64,000 nucleotides of DNA from Litorivita sp040371945. GTDB taxonomy: Bacteria; Pseudomonadota; Alphaproteobacteria; Rhodobacterales; Rhodobacteraceae. Both the position numbers and the translations under genes were made by a program. Each line of letters begins with the position of its first letter. Position 1 is the stretch's first letter. Below are positions 26,451 through 35,522 of the stretch, piece after piece. The notes under the pieces were generated by a model. It was given only the letters and a program-made list of their open reading frames with translations, ran no database searches and was not told the origin of the DNA. The DNA lies in the NCBI RefSeq assembly GCF_040371945.1, contig NZ_BAABWS010000005.1:1-64000 (forward strand), written 5' to 3'.

Positions 26451-27175
26451 TTCTTACGCCCCATGAGTTAAACATAGCTATGCGAGGACCACTCTAGCGC
26501 ACTTCTTGGGTAGAGAAAGAAGACATTCCTTTAGATCGCAGCATTCGGGAGGTTTGGGCTCATTGCCGACTTTCGCTGCGATACATATCGCGGCAATGAC
26601 GCTTTACGGCCCATTCCTGCCGTTGGCTCAAGGATCAATATGCTGCGGTCGCAGCCCGCATTACCGACATTCGTGCAGTATGCAGCATTCTCTCTTTGGG
26701 AATGACCGGGTCGCGGGACAATGTGTGCTTTCGCCGCGCATGCGCTAATGGCGGCAACTCTATTTTTCTTTGGCGTCGAAGGCTTCTGTGAAGGTTCGTG
26801 ACCCGATGCGTCACGAGTGGGCCCTCAGCTTGGAGTACGTCAGCTCTATGGGGTTCAAATCGAAAGAGAACGGTGGCAGGTAGCCCACGCGACAACCATT
26901 TAGATATCCAGATTGTGCGTGAGCAGGCATTGCTGATATCTGCTCTGGCGGCAAGAATCGTGGCTGATTTCGTATCTGTGTTCGTGGTGAGCCGGTCATC
27001 GACCTTCCGCAGCGAAAATGGAAGCCGGGCATGCTAACGGCGAGGGTGGGTCGGTATTTGCCAGGCCTCAAGTCAAGTTCTTCTGAAAACTAAGAATCAA
27101 ACGGATCAAGATTGACGCATTCGTTTTTTTATGCCGTAGTTTTACCTTAGGTCAACTTCTCGGGGATGGCGCAAT
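26451..27175. other. noncoding stretch with transposon debris
   Basis: 725 bases between two cargo genes. Apart from the IS630 remnant near 26811-26900 no gene is supported. The last 70 bases before the P47 operon are A+T-rich, with TTGACG at 27112 as a possible -35 element but no clear -10 at ideal spacing. Confidence 0.45.
26811..26900 (-). mobile_element. IS630-family transposase remnant
   Basis: The stretch GYLPPFSFDLNPIELTYSKLRAH matches the conserved catalytic segment of IS630 transposases (usual form LPPYSPDLNPIE...SKLKA). It is cut off by a stop at 26811, and no intact frame exists on either side. It is a scar, not an active element. Confidence 0.6.
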
Positions 27176-28543
27176 ATGAATTTGTTAGGCTGGGATACTA
27201 TATATGTGTCAGATATCGTCGAGATTAATACCGAGCTTGGCGACTATACAGCCTCTATCAAACAAAGCTTAAACGCGAGTGAAAGCGGAGCATCGATTCA
27301 AGCTGAACTTGGGCGATGGCAAATTGTCCGGGGCGGCAGCGGAAAATATGTGCGCATCGCCATCGAGATTACGCAGGGCACGTTGAAGTTGTCTGATACA
27401 TCTGTTCAACTTTCTGGTTGCAAAGTTCTTTTGAACATCAAGCTATCGCTTCTACCTGCCCCGACTGGCGGTGGACAACAGTTGGTGTTCGATTTTGAGG
27501 CGGCTGGAAAGCCTGACGCTGCAGCCACTGTAACACCTGTCAGCCCAAATGGGATCATTTCACCAAAAGCCAGCCTGACACCGTTTCAGGAGGCAATGTT
27601 GGGAATGGAAGTTGCCAAAACGCTTGTTGCCAATGCAGGCAAAGTCGCCTTTGTTTTGGCCCACATCGAGCCATTTGGATCAAGCGGCATCAGCTGGCTG
27701 GAACCGAAGAAATGCGCATTTTCATATGGTGAAGAGGTTGGGACCAATCGCCAACTCTTGGCAATTTTTGCGGTCACAAACAATCGCTCTATTACCGGCC
27801 TGCCGACAAACTTGAGCACCGGCTTGCTGGCTTCTGATTGCAATGCTGGAATGGCCATAAGCGAGACTTTGTTCCTCAAGAATGTTTTCGCGCCCGCCTA
27901 TGCAAAATCCTTGCATACGAGCGTTGCCAATCTTGCGGTTTCTGGCCCCCGTGATTTTTTTGACTTTGACCAACACGAACGAGGTTTCGATAAGGAATTC
28001 CTTGAAACCCTTGACACTTTGGTCGGCACTGATTGGGGCGCGAATGCACAGGATACACTGCATACAAAACATCACATTGACCTGCATCATATCAAAGTTG
28101 GTCTGATCACCTATGACCCAGTGATCGACGGCGCCTCGGCGGTGGTGTCCGACGATGTAATTTCAACGGCGCTGCATGGGCATTGTTCTCTGAAACTTGG
28201 GATCAACATGACCTTTCATTCGTCATCTGTCATGACCGCAACCTTCGATGCAAAATCGCAGTCGGTCAAATTCCACGTCAAAGGAAAGCCTGCATTTGCA
28301 AAGAAGGTGCACGTGCCGCCCCTTTTGAATTGGGCCAAACTGATCGACCTGATCGCAGGACTTATTTTTGATGCGGTTGTTGCGGCGATCGGGTCTGCGC
28401 TAAGCGATGCGATCAACCGGGTCACGTCCAGCAAGAAAATCTCAGAACACGCGATTGCGGCCGTGACCTGGGGAGGGAAAGGTACCTTTAAGCCGATCCG
28501 CGGTGGGTTGGCCTCAGCATTTTATATTCAAGGCAATTATTAG
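27176..28543 (+). CDS. TULIP/P47-like protein 1
   Basis: 455 residues, first of four tandem paralogues. Shows the P47/OrfX N-terminal pattern: GWDTIYVSDIVEINTEL, GRWQIVRGGSGKYVRIAIEI followed by TQGTL. A second block (EPFGSSGISWLEPKKCAFSY ... LLAIFAVT) aligns with the other three. Near residues 383-410 is a hydrophobic segment (WAKLIDLIAGLIFDAVVAAIG). No signal peptide. In clostridial loci such proteins carry lipid-binding TULIP folds; function here is unknown. Start ATG 27176 follows GGGGATG. Confidence 0.8.
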   Translation: MNLLGWDTIYVSDIVEINTELGDYTASIKQSLNASESGASIQAELGRWQIVRGGSGKYVRIAIEITQGTLKLSDTSVQLSGCKVLLNIKLSLLPAPTGGGQQLVFDFEAAGKPDAAATVTPVSPNGIISPKASLTPFQEAMLGMEVAKTLVANAGKVAFVLAHIEPFGSSGISWLEPKKCAFSYGEEVGTNRQLLAIFAVTNNRSITGLPTNLSTGLLASDCNAGMAISETLFLKNVFAPAYAKSLHTSVANLAVSGPRDFFDFDQHERGFDKEFLETLDTLVGTDWGANAQDTLHTKHHIDLHHIKVGLITYDPVIDGASAVVSDDVISTALHGHCSLKLGINMTFHSSSVMTATFDAKSQSVKFHVKGKPAFAKKVHVPPLLNWAKLIDLIAGLIFDAVVAAIGSALSDAINRVTSSKKISEHAIAAVTWGGKGTFKPIRGGLASAFYIQGNY

Positions 28544-28557
28544 GAAGTTGAATTCAA

Positions 28558-30228
28558 ATGTCCGACCAACTTGACACACATAATTGGAGCATGGTTGCAG
28601 CTGTAACCTATGATGAGGTGAATGCCGCAATCGCCGCGCAAGCGTCTTCGCCCACGCAACTTCAGATCACCGACACTGACAAAGAAGGCAACACAACAAT
28701 CCTTGATGCCACATGTGGCCCCTGGACGTTGACGACCGGGGGCGCGGGGCAGAATTTGATGATCCACGTACCGATCACTGGTGGGACGATCACATTTCTT
28801 GGCAAAGAATACGACCTCTCGCCAGCTTCGACGATCTTCAAGGTCTACGCAAAGTTCTTTGATCATACGCCTGACCAAACTGCCGGAAAAAAGAACCTGC
28901 GCGTCACCGCAACCCAGGAATCGACGGGCGACAGATCGTCGGCCACTGAGCCCGCGCCCGCGCAACCCTCTGGGATGGCCCAAGCAATGCTGGGGTTGAT
29001 GCTGAACAATTGGGTGCTGAAAAATATCGAGGAATTTGGCAATGTCTTTGCTGTCGTCGATCTTGAAGCGCAGTTCGCAAAGTACAAGAACCTTGGCTGG
29101 ATGCGCCCATGGTACATCGGCTACGCCTGTGCCGAGCCGAGTGAAACACCCACGACCGCCAATTCTGTATTCGGTGTTCTGGCGTTGATTGATGAGCCGC
29201 CGACAGAAGCCCAGAAGCAGGCGATGATTCAAAAAACAACGTATTCGGTCGATCTTCAGGCGATCCCAAATGGTGCTGACGGCGGTTTGGTTTTGGCACC
29301 GGAAGTGTTCTTGAAGCATATGATGCTTCCCGCGGTTCCCTATATGTTTCAAACGGTTGAAGACGCAAAGGATGTCCCAACCTCAGATTTCGTAATTTTC
29401 AACGACGGGCGATCAATTCAAAACTTGAAAAAAATCAAAATGCAGGGGATGCAGTTGGATCCTATAGGCAAAGATGGAAAGCCCGATAAGAAGAACCCTA
29501 CGACTGTCTATCCGACAGTACCCAAGAAGGCCTTTAATCTGGAAGTTGATGGTCAGTACCTTTCAATCACAGCAAACGATATCACCTTCAGCGGCGGCCC
29601 TGGCATTACAGTGAAATTGAACTACCACGGGCAACTGACAATTTCATTGCAGGAAACCACCGATCCGCTCGGCAAAAAGGTCAAAGCACTGCAACTGAAC
29701 GATTACACGAATAACACCGACGGCAGCGTTGAAACCGCAAAATGGGTCAACATCGTGAACATCGTGGGCGGGGTGGTTTCACTTGTTGGGGCGATTGTGG
29801 GTTTCGGTGCCAGCCGGATTGTCAAGGCGGCATCCGGCGCAGTTAACGCCGCCACTTCGGCTACTGTGGACACCACCATCGCGGTCACAGATGACGTTTC
29901 GCTGACCTCGGAAGCAACGATCAGCTGTTGCCGGGGTATTTTCAAAGGAAGCGTAGCCAGCATTACGGAGCTGGGTGCCCGTTTTGCAGTTATCTCCAAA
30001 GTGGCAGCAGCGGCCGCCTTTGTTGGGGGGACGGTGACCGGCATCCTTTGGATTCTGAAAGGGGTTGCGGGGCTTAACTCTAAAACGCAATTCGATATGG
30101 CCGATTTTATTGAAGACGGGCTGTTTGAAGCGCTGACGTTTCCCAATGGCGGTGCCTACAAGCTGACCTCGGCGCAGCTGAAAGGTGTCCTTTTGATGGG
30201 GCTTGAAAATACAAACAAGAAGGGATGA
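28558..30228 (+). CDS. TULIP/P47-like protein 2
   Basis: 556 residues, 14 bases after the previous gene. N-terminal blocks NWSMVAAVTYDEVNAAIAAQ and GPWTLTTGGAGQNLMIHVPI, then WVLKNIEEFGNVFAVVDLE, GWMRPWYIGYACAEP, NSVFGVLALIDEPP. It is closest to the third protein, indicating a recent duplication. After about residue 395 come two hydrophobic segments (IVNIVGGVVSLVGAIVGFGA and VAAAAAFVGGTVTGILWIL) flanking an Ala/Thr-rich stretch. No signal peptide or catalytic motif is visible. Confidence 0.8.
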   Translation: MSDQLDTHNWSMVAAVTYDEVNAAIAAQASSPTQLQITDTDKEGNTTILDATCGPWTLTTGGAGQNLMIHVPITGGTITFLGKEYDLSPASTIFKVYAKFFDHTPDQTAGKKNLRVTATQESTGDRSSATEPAPAQPSGMAQAMLGLMLNNWVLKNIEEFGNVFAVVDLEAQFAKYKNLGWMRPWYIGYACAEPSETPTTANSVFGVLALIDEPPTEAQKQAMIQKTTYSVDLQAIPNGADGGLVLAPEVFLKHMMLPAVPYMFQTVEDAKDVPTSDFVIFNDGRSIQNLKKIKMQGMQLDPIGKDGKPDKKNPTTVYPTVPKKAFNLEVDGQYLSITANDITFSGGPGITVKLNYHGQLTISLQETTDPLGKKVKALQLNDYTNNTDGSVETAKWVNIVNIVGGVVSLVGAIVGFGASRIVKAASGAVNAATSATVDTTIAVTDDVSLTSEATISCCRGIFKGSVASITELGARFAVISKVAAAAAFVGGTVTGILWILKGVAGLNSKTQFDMADFIEDGLFEALTFPNGGAYKLTSAQLKGVLLMGLENTNKKG

Positions 30229-30231
30229 ACA

Positions 30232-31809
30232 ATGGGACTTGATATTTTTAACTGGGATGTGGTCGGCGCGCTAAACTACGATCAGGTGAATGCGGCGATC
30301 GCAACTTCCGGCGCTTCCCCGACACGATTGCAACAAACCGCCAGTGCGGGCGGTTCTTCGATGGACATCACCTGTGGAACCTGGCGTTTGACCACCGGTG
30401 GTTCAGGGGAAAACATACTGATCGAAGTGCCAATTACAGGCGGCACTGTAACCATTCAAGGCAATGACTTCACACTTGACCCTAGCACCTCGACAACATT
30501 GTTTTCGGTCGATGCCTCGTACCTTCCACAGCCAGGCAACAGCGCACGACGCGAATTGCGGCTAAGCGACAAGAGGCAATCAGGCACGCCACCCAGCGCC
30601 TCACCCCCGACACCGGCGCAAGCGAATGTGCTGGTCCAGGCTGAATTGTCCGCTTTGCTGACCGAATGGGTTCAGACCAACCTACAGGAATTCAATCATG
30701 TGTTCGCGGTCGTGGACCTTGAGGTGGAATTCGAGCATCAGCCGGGCTTTACATGGATGCGCCCGTGGCACATTGGCTATGCGGTCAAAGAACCAGATTC
30801 CAATGCTACCACAGCTAACAGCGTTTTCGCCGTTCTGGCATTGATTGACGAGCCCGGCTCTCAGGCAGAAAAAGACGTGCTAACCAGTCGGCTAACCTAC
30901 CAGGTTGATCTGGGCGCGATTCCGGCCGGAAAAGATGGGGGGCTTGCTGTCAGTTCGGCCAAAACGCTGAAGCACATGTTCTTGCCAGTGGCACCTTTGA
31001 TGTTTGGCAACAAAGACGACTATCCGCCGATGTCCGACTTTACGCTTCACAACGATGGGACCGCGATCAATAACAACAAAAAGCTGACCATGCAAAAGAT
31101 GAAGCTGGATAACGGGAAAGAAGTTCAGCCTTACGTCAATGAGAATAACTTTGAAATTTCGATTGATGGCAAACGGCTGAAAATCGGTTTTGTCGATGCG
31201 TCCTATGACTATGCCTTGGGCGTTGTGATCAAGTTGACGATGCGATCTGAAAACTCTGTCAAATTGACCTCCGACAACCACTTCACGCTGAACGAAGAAA
31301 AAAGAACCGGTGGCGGGTCGGTTACGACGACGGTTGCGGTGGACGTTTTGTCGATTGCTGCGGGCGTCGTTTCATTCCTCGCGGCTTGTGTCGGTGCGGG
31401 CGCGGGGAAAGTGGCCAAAGTTGCAGAAGTCGCGGCCGAAGGTTTGGATGCGGCCTCCATCAGCCTGGAAGAGGTGTCAGGCGGTTCAGAAGCCGCGCAA
31501 GAAGCCGAAACCGCAACCATATGCGGAGGCATGATAACCGGCACAGCGCCCGAGCTGGAATCACTTGGCGCGCGGCTGATGACCGTTGCCAAAGTGGCCG
31601 GCGCCACATCATTTGTCTTTGGCACACCCGCCGTCGTGTACGGGATCGTCGCGGCAATCGCGAATGGCCAGTCTTCGATTTCCGGCGATTTGGAACCGTT
31701 TTTTGACGCGGCAATGGAAAAAGCGATGAGCTTTCCGAATACGCCAAAATACCGGCTCACATCGGCTGAACTGGATACGAATTTGATCTTTGGATTGACC
31801 AAGTCTTAA
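30232..31809 (+). CDS. TULIP/P47-like protein 3
   Basis: 525 residues, three bases after its paralogue. Blocks: NWDVVGALNYDQVNAAIATS, GTWRLTTGGSGENILIEVPI, WVQTNLQEFNHVFAVVDLE, TWMRPWHIGYAVKEP, NSVFAVLALIDEPG. The C-terminal third again has two hydrophobic segments (VDVLSIAAGVVSFLAACVG and VAKVAGATSFVFGTPAVVYG). The close match to the second protein in order and sequence suggests the pair arose by duplication and may form a complex. Confidence 0.8.
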   Translation: MGLDIFNWDVVGALNYDQVNAAIATSGASPTRLQQTASAGGSSMDITCGTWRLTTGGSGENILIEVPITGGTVTIQGNDFTLDPSTSTTLFSVDASYLPQPGNSARRELRLSDKRQSGTPPSASPPTPAQANVLVQAELSALLTEWVQTNLQEFNHVFAVVDLEVEFEHQPGFTWMRPWHIGYAVKEPDSNATTANSVFAVLALIDEPGSQAEKDVLTSRLTYQVDLGAIPAGKDGGLAVSSAKTLKHMFLPVAPLMFGNKDDYPPMSDFTLHNDGTAINNNKKLTMQKMKLDNGKEVQPYVNENNFEISIDGKRLKIGFVDASYDYALGVVIKLTMRSENSVKLTSDNHFTLNEEKRTGGGSVTTTVAVDVLSIAAGVVSFLAACVGAGAGKVAKVAEVAAEGLDAASISLEEVSGGSEAAQEAETATICGGMITGTAPELESLGARLMTVAKVAGATSFVFGTPAVVYGIVAAIANGQSSISGDLEPFFDAAMEKAMSFPNTPKYRLTSAELDTNLIFGLTKS

Positions 31810-31819
31810 GGGGGTAAAA

Positions 31820-33223
31820 ATGTCGGGTCTTGCACCAACCGATGGCTGGGATACCGTTTTCGGGATACGCCTTTCCGAGGTCAATGCGGCGCTGACAAAC
31901 AGCGCCGCCTATCCGAAGGCCTTTCAGGTAGATGACCCTACGGATGGCATTATGGCACAGGGCGTATTTGGCAGTTGGCAAATTGCGCCGGGCGGGTCGA
32001 ACCAGCTTGTGAATTTTGTCATTCCAGTACCCCAAGCGTCAGTAACTTTACCCGACAAGACGGAGGAACACCTTCAGGACGTCACAGTTCCGATCCTTTT
32101 GCGGATGGAATTTATTCCTTCCAATCAAAGTTTTCCTTCGGGCACGGGGCACGATCTGGTGATCTGGAACGGCAAGGAAAGTAAAGACCCGGCAGTCCAG
32201 GTGGGTCAAATTTCCTATGGTGGGCATGAACAACCATCTTTTGTGGCCCAGGCTGCGTTTTTGGAATTGATCGGTGCCTGGCTGAACGCCAACATCAGCG
32301 ATTTTTCACATGTCTTCGCGACAGTGAATCTAAACCGAAAGGCCGATAAAGAATATCAATGGATGCAGCCGACTTCGACGGCCTATGCCTATTCCGATGT
32401 CGGCTATCAGGCGGAAGGCGTTCTGGCTATTCTCAACATGACCGAAGGTCGGTCAAGCTCTGGTCTACAACGGCAAATTAGTTCTTCAATCCTTGAAAAA
32501 GAACAACAAGCGGCATTCTTAATATCGTCGGCACGCCTGATAGAAAAGTTCATCCTACCGACACTGCCGAAGGTCTTTCCAGGCTCAAAAGTGGATGACT
32601 TCGAGATATCGAAAGACGGGTTGTCAATTCACAACAAGTCCAGCGTCCCTTACAAAGTAAAAGATAAGAAAAATAACACCTCTCATGATGTTACACTTGA
32701 AACACTCCAGGTTACCATGGACGGCACCTTCCTGCGTTTCGAAGCGGTTACATGTGCTCCGATCATTCCGGGAATCAAAGCCATGTGCCATACCATCAAT
32801 GCGTTGAGCATTAAGCTTGCGCAAAAAGCAGATGGCAAACCTGGCGAGCAAACGTTCACATTTGAAGATGCCGAGCCCCCGCTTACCAATCACTGGCTTG
32901 ACAAAGATCCAGCGATTGCGGTGACAGAAGAAATACTAACGATAGTTGCAATCATTGTGACCTTAATTATTATTTTCGTGACCGATGGTGCTGCAATTCT
33001 AATCGTTGCCGGAATCATAGGGGTGGTATTGGGGACAATGATGATAACCGAGGGCGTGGTTGGTCTGGTAGACAAAGACAACGGCCCCGCTATCGGCAAA
33101 GCCGTTTTGAACGCGACGGCTCCTATTTGCTGGAAAGACGCAGATGACTTTAAGGTTACCAAGGGGTCCCTTAACGGATCTCTGCAATTGATCGGGATTT
33201 CGAATGTTTCTGTTTCCGATTAG
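31820..33223 (+). CDS. TULIP/P47-like protein 4
   Basis: 467 residues, ten bases after the third, preceded by AAGGGGG. Blocks: GWDTVFGIRLSEVNAALTN, GSWQIAPGGSNQLVNFVIPV, WLNANISDFSHVFATVNLN, QWMQPTSTAYAYSDVGYQ, GVLAILNMTEGR. The C-terminal region holds a long hydrophobic stretch (TIVAIIVTLIIIFVTDGAA and ILIVAGIIGVVLGTMMI), the most membrane-like of the four. Last gene of the operon; an exported protein gene follows after 69 bases. Confidence 0.8.
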   Translation: MSGLAPTDGWDTVFGIRLSEVNAALTNSAAYPKAFQVDDPTDGIMAQGVFGSWQIAPGGSNQLVNFVIPVPQASVTLPDKTEEHLQDVTVPILLRMEFIPSNQSFPSGTGHDLVIWNGKESKDPAVQVGQISYGGHEQPSFVAQAAFLELIGAWLNANISDFSHVFATVNLNRKADKEYQWMQPTSTAYAYSDVGYQAEGVLAILNMTEGRSSSGLQRQISSSILEKEQQAAFLISSARLIEKFILPTLPKVFPGSKVDDFEISKDGLSIHNKSSVPYKVKDKKNNTSHDVTLETLQVTMDGTFLRFEAVTCAPIIPGIKAMCHTINALSIKLAQKADGKPGEQTFTFEDAEPPLTNHWLDKDPAIAVTEEILTIVAIIVTLIIIFVTDGAAILIVAGIIGVVLGTMMITEGVVGLVDKDNGPAIGKAVLNATAPICWKDADDFKVTKGSLNGSLQLIGISNVSVSD

Positions 33224-33292
33224 TGCATTTTTCCGGTACAACCTATAGGCCACCATCGTGCTTGGGCTTGATGAAGAAATTTGGGGTGGAAA

Positions 33293-33985
33293 ATGAAGCA
33301 TATCACATATGCAGTTGCAGTTTTGGTCGCAGCCATGTTCTGGGGCGTGTCTGTCAGTGCAGCGACCCTCGTATCGGTTTCGGGCGGGGGAACAGGTGGA
33401 TTTGCCGCCGGACCAATTGGTGTTGGTACAACCGGAGATCAATATTACTCTGCATTAACCATCAGCTTCACGCTTGATGCGGATTACACGGGCGTATCCA
33501 TCGACGCAGATGTTTTCTGTAGCAACTGCACTGGTAATGCCTATCTGACGACCGACCTTGGACCGGGCACGGGTGTTGGGGATCTCACACAGATTGATGC
33601 TTTTTCCGGCACCTATGGGTCCATCACAGGATTAACAACCATTTTCAGCGGGTTGTCCCTGAGCGCCGACACCTATTACGTGACCATCGCGGTCACGGAC
33701 AGTATTCTGTCGTGGGGTAGCGGATCGCCGACCACATTCGGCGGGACCGGCGGGACCGCGGGACTGATTGACCTAGGCGCAGAGAACCTTGACGGCCTAC
33801 GCGACTACGATTCAAGTTTCGTTTCATTGCAAAACACTGACAACCGTTTGGTCTATACTGTTTCTGGTGATGGTGTGATAACCCCGCCGCCGACCCCTGT
33901 AGTTCCCGCGCCTCCGGCATTGGCGTTGGCTTTGACCGGTTTTGTTGGTTTTGGTTTTCTGCGGCGGCGTAAGCGCCAAACCTGA
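33293..33985 (+). CDS. exported protein with VPLPA-CTERM-like sorting tail
   Basis: 230 residues from ATG 33293 (GGGGTGG upstream). Signal peptide (YAVAVLVAAMFWGVSVSAA), a Gly/Thr/Ser-rich beta domain with one CSNC pair, a Pro linker (PPPTPVV), then a tail of PAPPALALALTGFVGFGFL and RRRKR. That is the arrangement of VPLPA/PEP-CTERM proteins processed by exosortases, common in Rhodobacteraceae. It may be a surface or matrix protein; linkage to the P47-like operon is only positional. Confidence 0.75.
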   Translation: MKHITYAVAVLVAAMFWGVSVSAATLVSVSGGGTGGFAAGPIGVGTTGDQYYSALTISFTLDADYTGVSIDADVFCSNCTGNAYLTTDLGPGTGVGDLTQIDAFSGTYGSITGLTTIFSGLSLSADTYYVTIAVTDSILSWGSGSPTTFGGTGGTAGLIDLGAENLDGLRDYDSSFVSLQNTDNRLVYTVSGDGVITPPPTPVVPAPPALALALTGFVGFGFLRRRKRQT

Positions 33986-34219
33986 CATGTGCCCGGGTTG
34001 CGGTCCGCGCAAAGACACATTTCGCGCTCTCCTCAAGGCCAGCATGCAAGACGATAGCCATCAGGAACAACGGCAAAAGCCGACTTTGATACATTGTGCA
34101 GCATCTGTCAAAATGGGCTCCAAGCCGACCTCAGATGCAACGCAGCATCTTGTGATAAAGTGTTCCCGTCAACGTCGGGTTGTCGTTGTGGGAGGGATTG
34201 GCGGATCGGAGGATCAGTC

Positions 34220-34301
34220 ATGGAAACACCAAACTTACCTGCCATTCGCGCACTTCGTCCTGCATGGAACAAGGGCCGTATCGTTGGCCAGAAACGCCCA
34301 T
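34220..34301 (+). pseudogene. integrase (tyrosine recombinase) N-terminal stub
   Basis: ATG 34220 with GGAGG upstream begins METPNLPAIRALRPAW, then NKGRIVGQKRPLK. I recognise this as the opening of a family of tyrosine recombinases seen in Rhizobiales and Rhodobacterales. The frame is cut at the left end of the IS3 element at 34302. Only about 27 codons remain. Confidence 0.6.
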
Positions 34302-34363
34302 TGAAGTGGTCCCATCTTTTCGGACAGGTTTGCAGCTTTGCTAAGGTGTATCGTTTTTAGGTT

Positions 34364-35218
34364 TCATGCTGCTTTTTGCTCTTCCAAGCTTGTCCAATAT
34401 GCCTCGTTCGGCGTTTGCCGATCAAGCGCGGAATGAGGGCGCTCTGCGTTGTAGAATGCCATCCAGTTCTTGATGACCCTTCGGGCTTGGAAGCCGTCAC
34501 TGATCTCTTCCAGATAGATCGCCTCTTGCTTCAGGCTGCGCCATAGCCGCTCGATGAAGATGTTGTCCAAGTATCGGCCACGCCCATCCATTGAGATGCG
34601 CACGCCTGCATCGGTCAGCGTGGTGATCCAAGCCGATCCGGTGAACTGGCTGCCCTGATCCGTATTCATGATCTCTGGCGGGCCGTATTTGGCGATGGCT
34701 TCGTTCAGCGCATCGACGCAGAAGTCGGCGTGCATCGTGTTTGAAAGCCTCCAGCTCAGGACTTTGCGCGTCGCCCAATCCATGATCGCCACGAGATACA
34801 GGAAGCCATTCCTGACCGGGACGAATGTGATGTCGGCGCACCAGACCTGGTTCGGTCGGTCGATCTGCATCTTCCTAAGCAGATACGGATAGACCGGATG
34901 CTGTGGATGCGGCCGGCTGGTTCTAGGGCGTTTGTAGATTGCTTCCAAGCCCATCTTTGCCATCAGCCTTCTGACGCGATGACGCCCAACAACAATCCCT
35001 TCTCGGCGCAGATAGGCCGCGATCTGGCGCGACCCGAAGAACGGGTAACGGGTAAAGACGCGATCAATCTCTTTCATCATCGCCAGCGTGTCCGCGTCGA
35101 TCCCAACCGGTGTGTAATAGAACGCCGACCGCGACAACTGCACCAGTTTGCATTGCTGACTGATACTCAGATCGGGGTGATCGCGCTGGATCATCGCGCG
35201 TTTCTTTGCCGGGCTCAC
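34364..35218 (-). CDS. IS3-family transposase OrfB (DDE)
   Basis: 284 residues. HTH-like start, then the rve integrase core: VWCADITFVPV (first Asp), NTDQGSQFTG (second Asp) and IFIERLWRSLKQE (Glu), spaced as in IS3 elements. The ending YNAERPHSALDRQTPNEAYW is typical. The GTG start lies in the orfA stop; probably made mainly as an OrfAB fusion by frameshifting. Confidence 0.93.
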   Translation of the reverse strand: MSPAKKRAMIQRDHPDLSISQQCKLVQLSRSAFYYTPVGIDADTLAMMKEIDRVFTRYPFFGSRQIAAYLRREGIVVGRHRVRRLMAKMGLEAIYKRPRTSRPHPQHPVYPYLLRKMQIDRPNQVWCADITFVPVRNGFLYLVAIMDWATRKVLSWRLSNTMHADFCVDALNEAIAKYGPPEIMNTDQGSQFTGSAWITTLTDAGVRISMDGRGRYLDNIFIERLWRSLKQEAIYLEEISDGFQARRVIKNWMAFYNAERPHSALDRQTPNEAYWTSLEEQKAA

Positions 35219-35490
35219 CTTTTGAGCCCTTCCGACAAAAAATCATTCTCGACCGCCAGCCTCCCGATCTTAGCATGCAAGTCCTTGACCTCAGCCTCCG
35301 TCGGACCTGTTTGCTTTCCCCCGGAGAAGACATCGGCCATCCCATCGATGGCTTGCCGCTTCCACGTGCTCACCTGGTTTGGATGCAATTGGTGCTTCGC
35401 GGCAATCTCCTGCACCGTCTTGTCGCCACGCAGCGCTTCCAACGCCACCTTGGCCTTAAACTGATCTGTAAAATTCCGGCGCTTTGCCAT
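35215..35490 (-). CDS. IS3-family transposase OrfA
   Basis: 91 residues: HTH (RNFTDQFKAKVALEALRGDKTVQEIAAKHQLHPNQVSTWKRQ) and leucine-zipper tail. A TTTTTTG heptamer (complement at 35236-35242) near its end is in the phase needed for -1 slippage into OrfB, which would yield the full transposase. Confidence 0.92.
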   Translation of the reverse strand: MAKRRNFTDQFKAKVALEALRGDKTVQEIAAKHQLHPNQVSTWKRQAIDGMADVFSGGKQTGPTEAEVKDLHAKIGRLAVENDFLSEGLKR

Positions 35491-35522
35491 TATTGTATCC
35501 CTCCAAAGGTTTGGGATACACC

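Noticed and set aside
27176..33223. A neurotoxin-type metalloprotease linked to the P47-like genes
   Set aside because: No large zinc protease or receptor-binding gene is present on either side in this window; only the P47-like proteins are seen.
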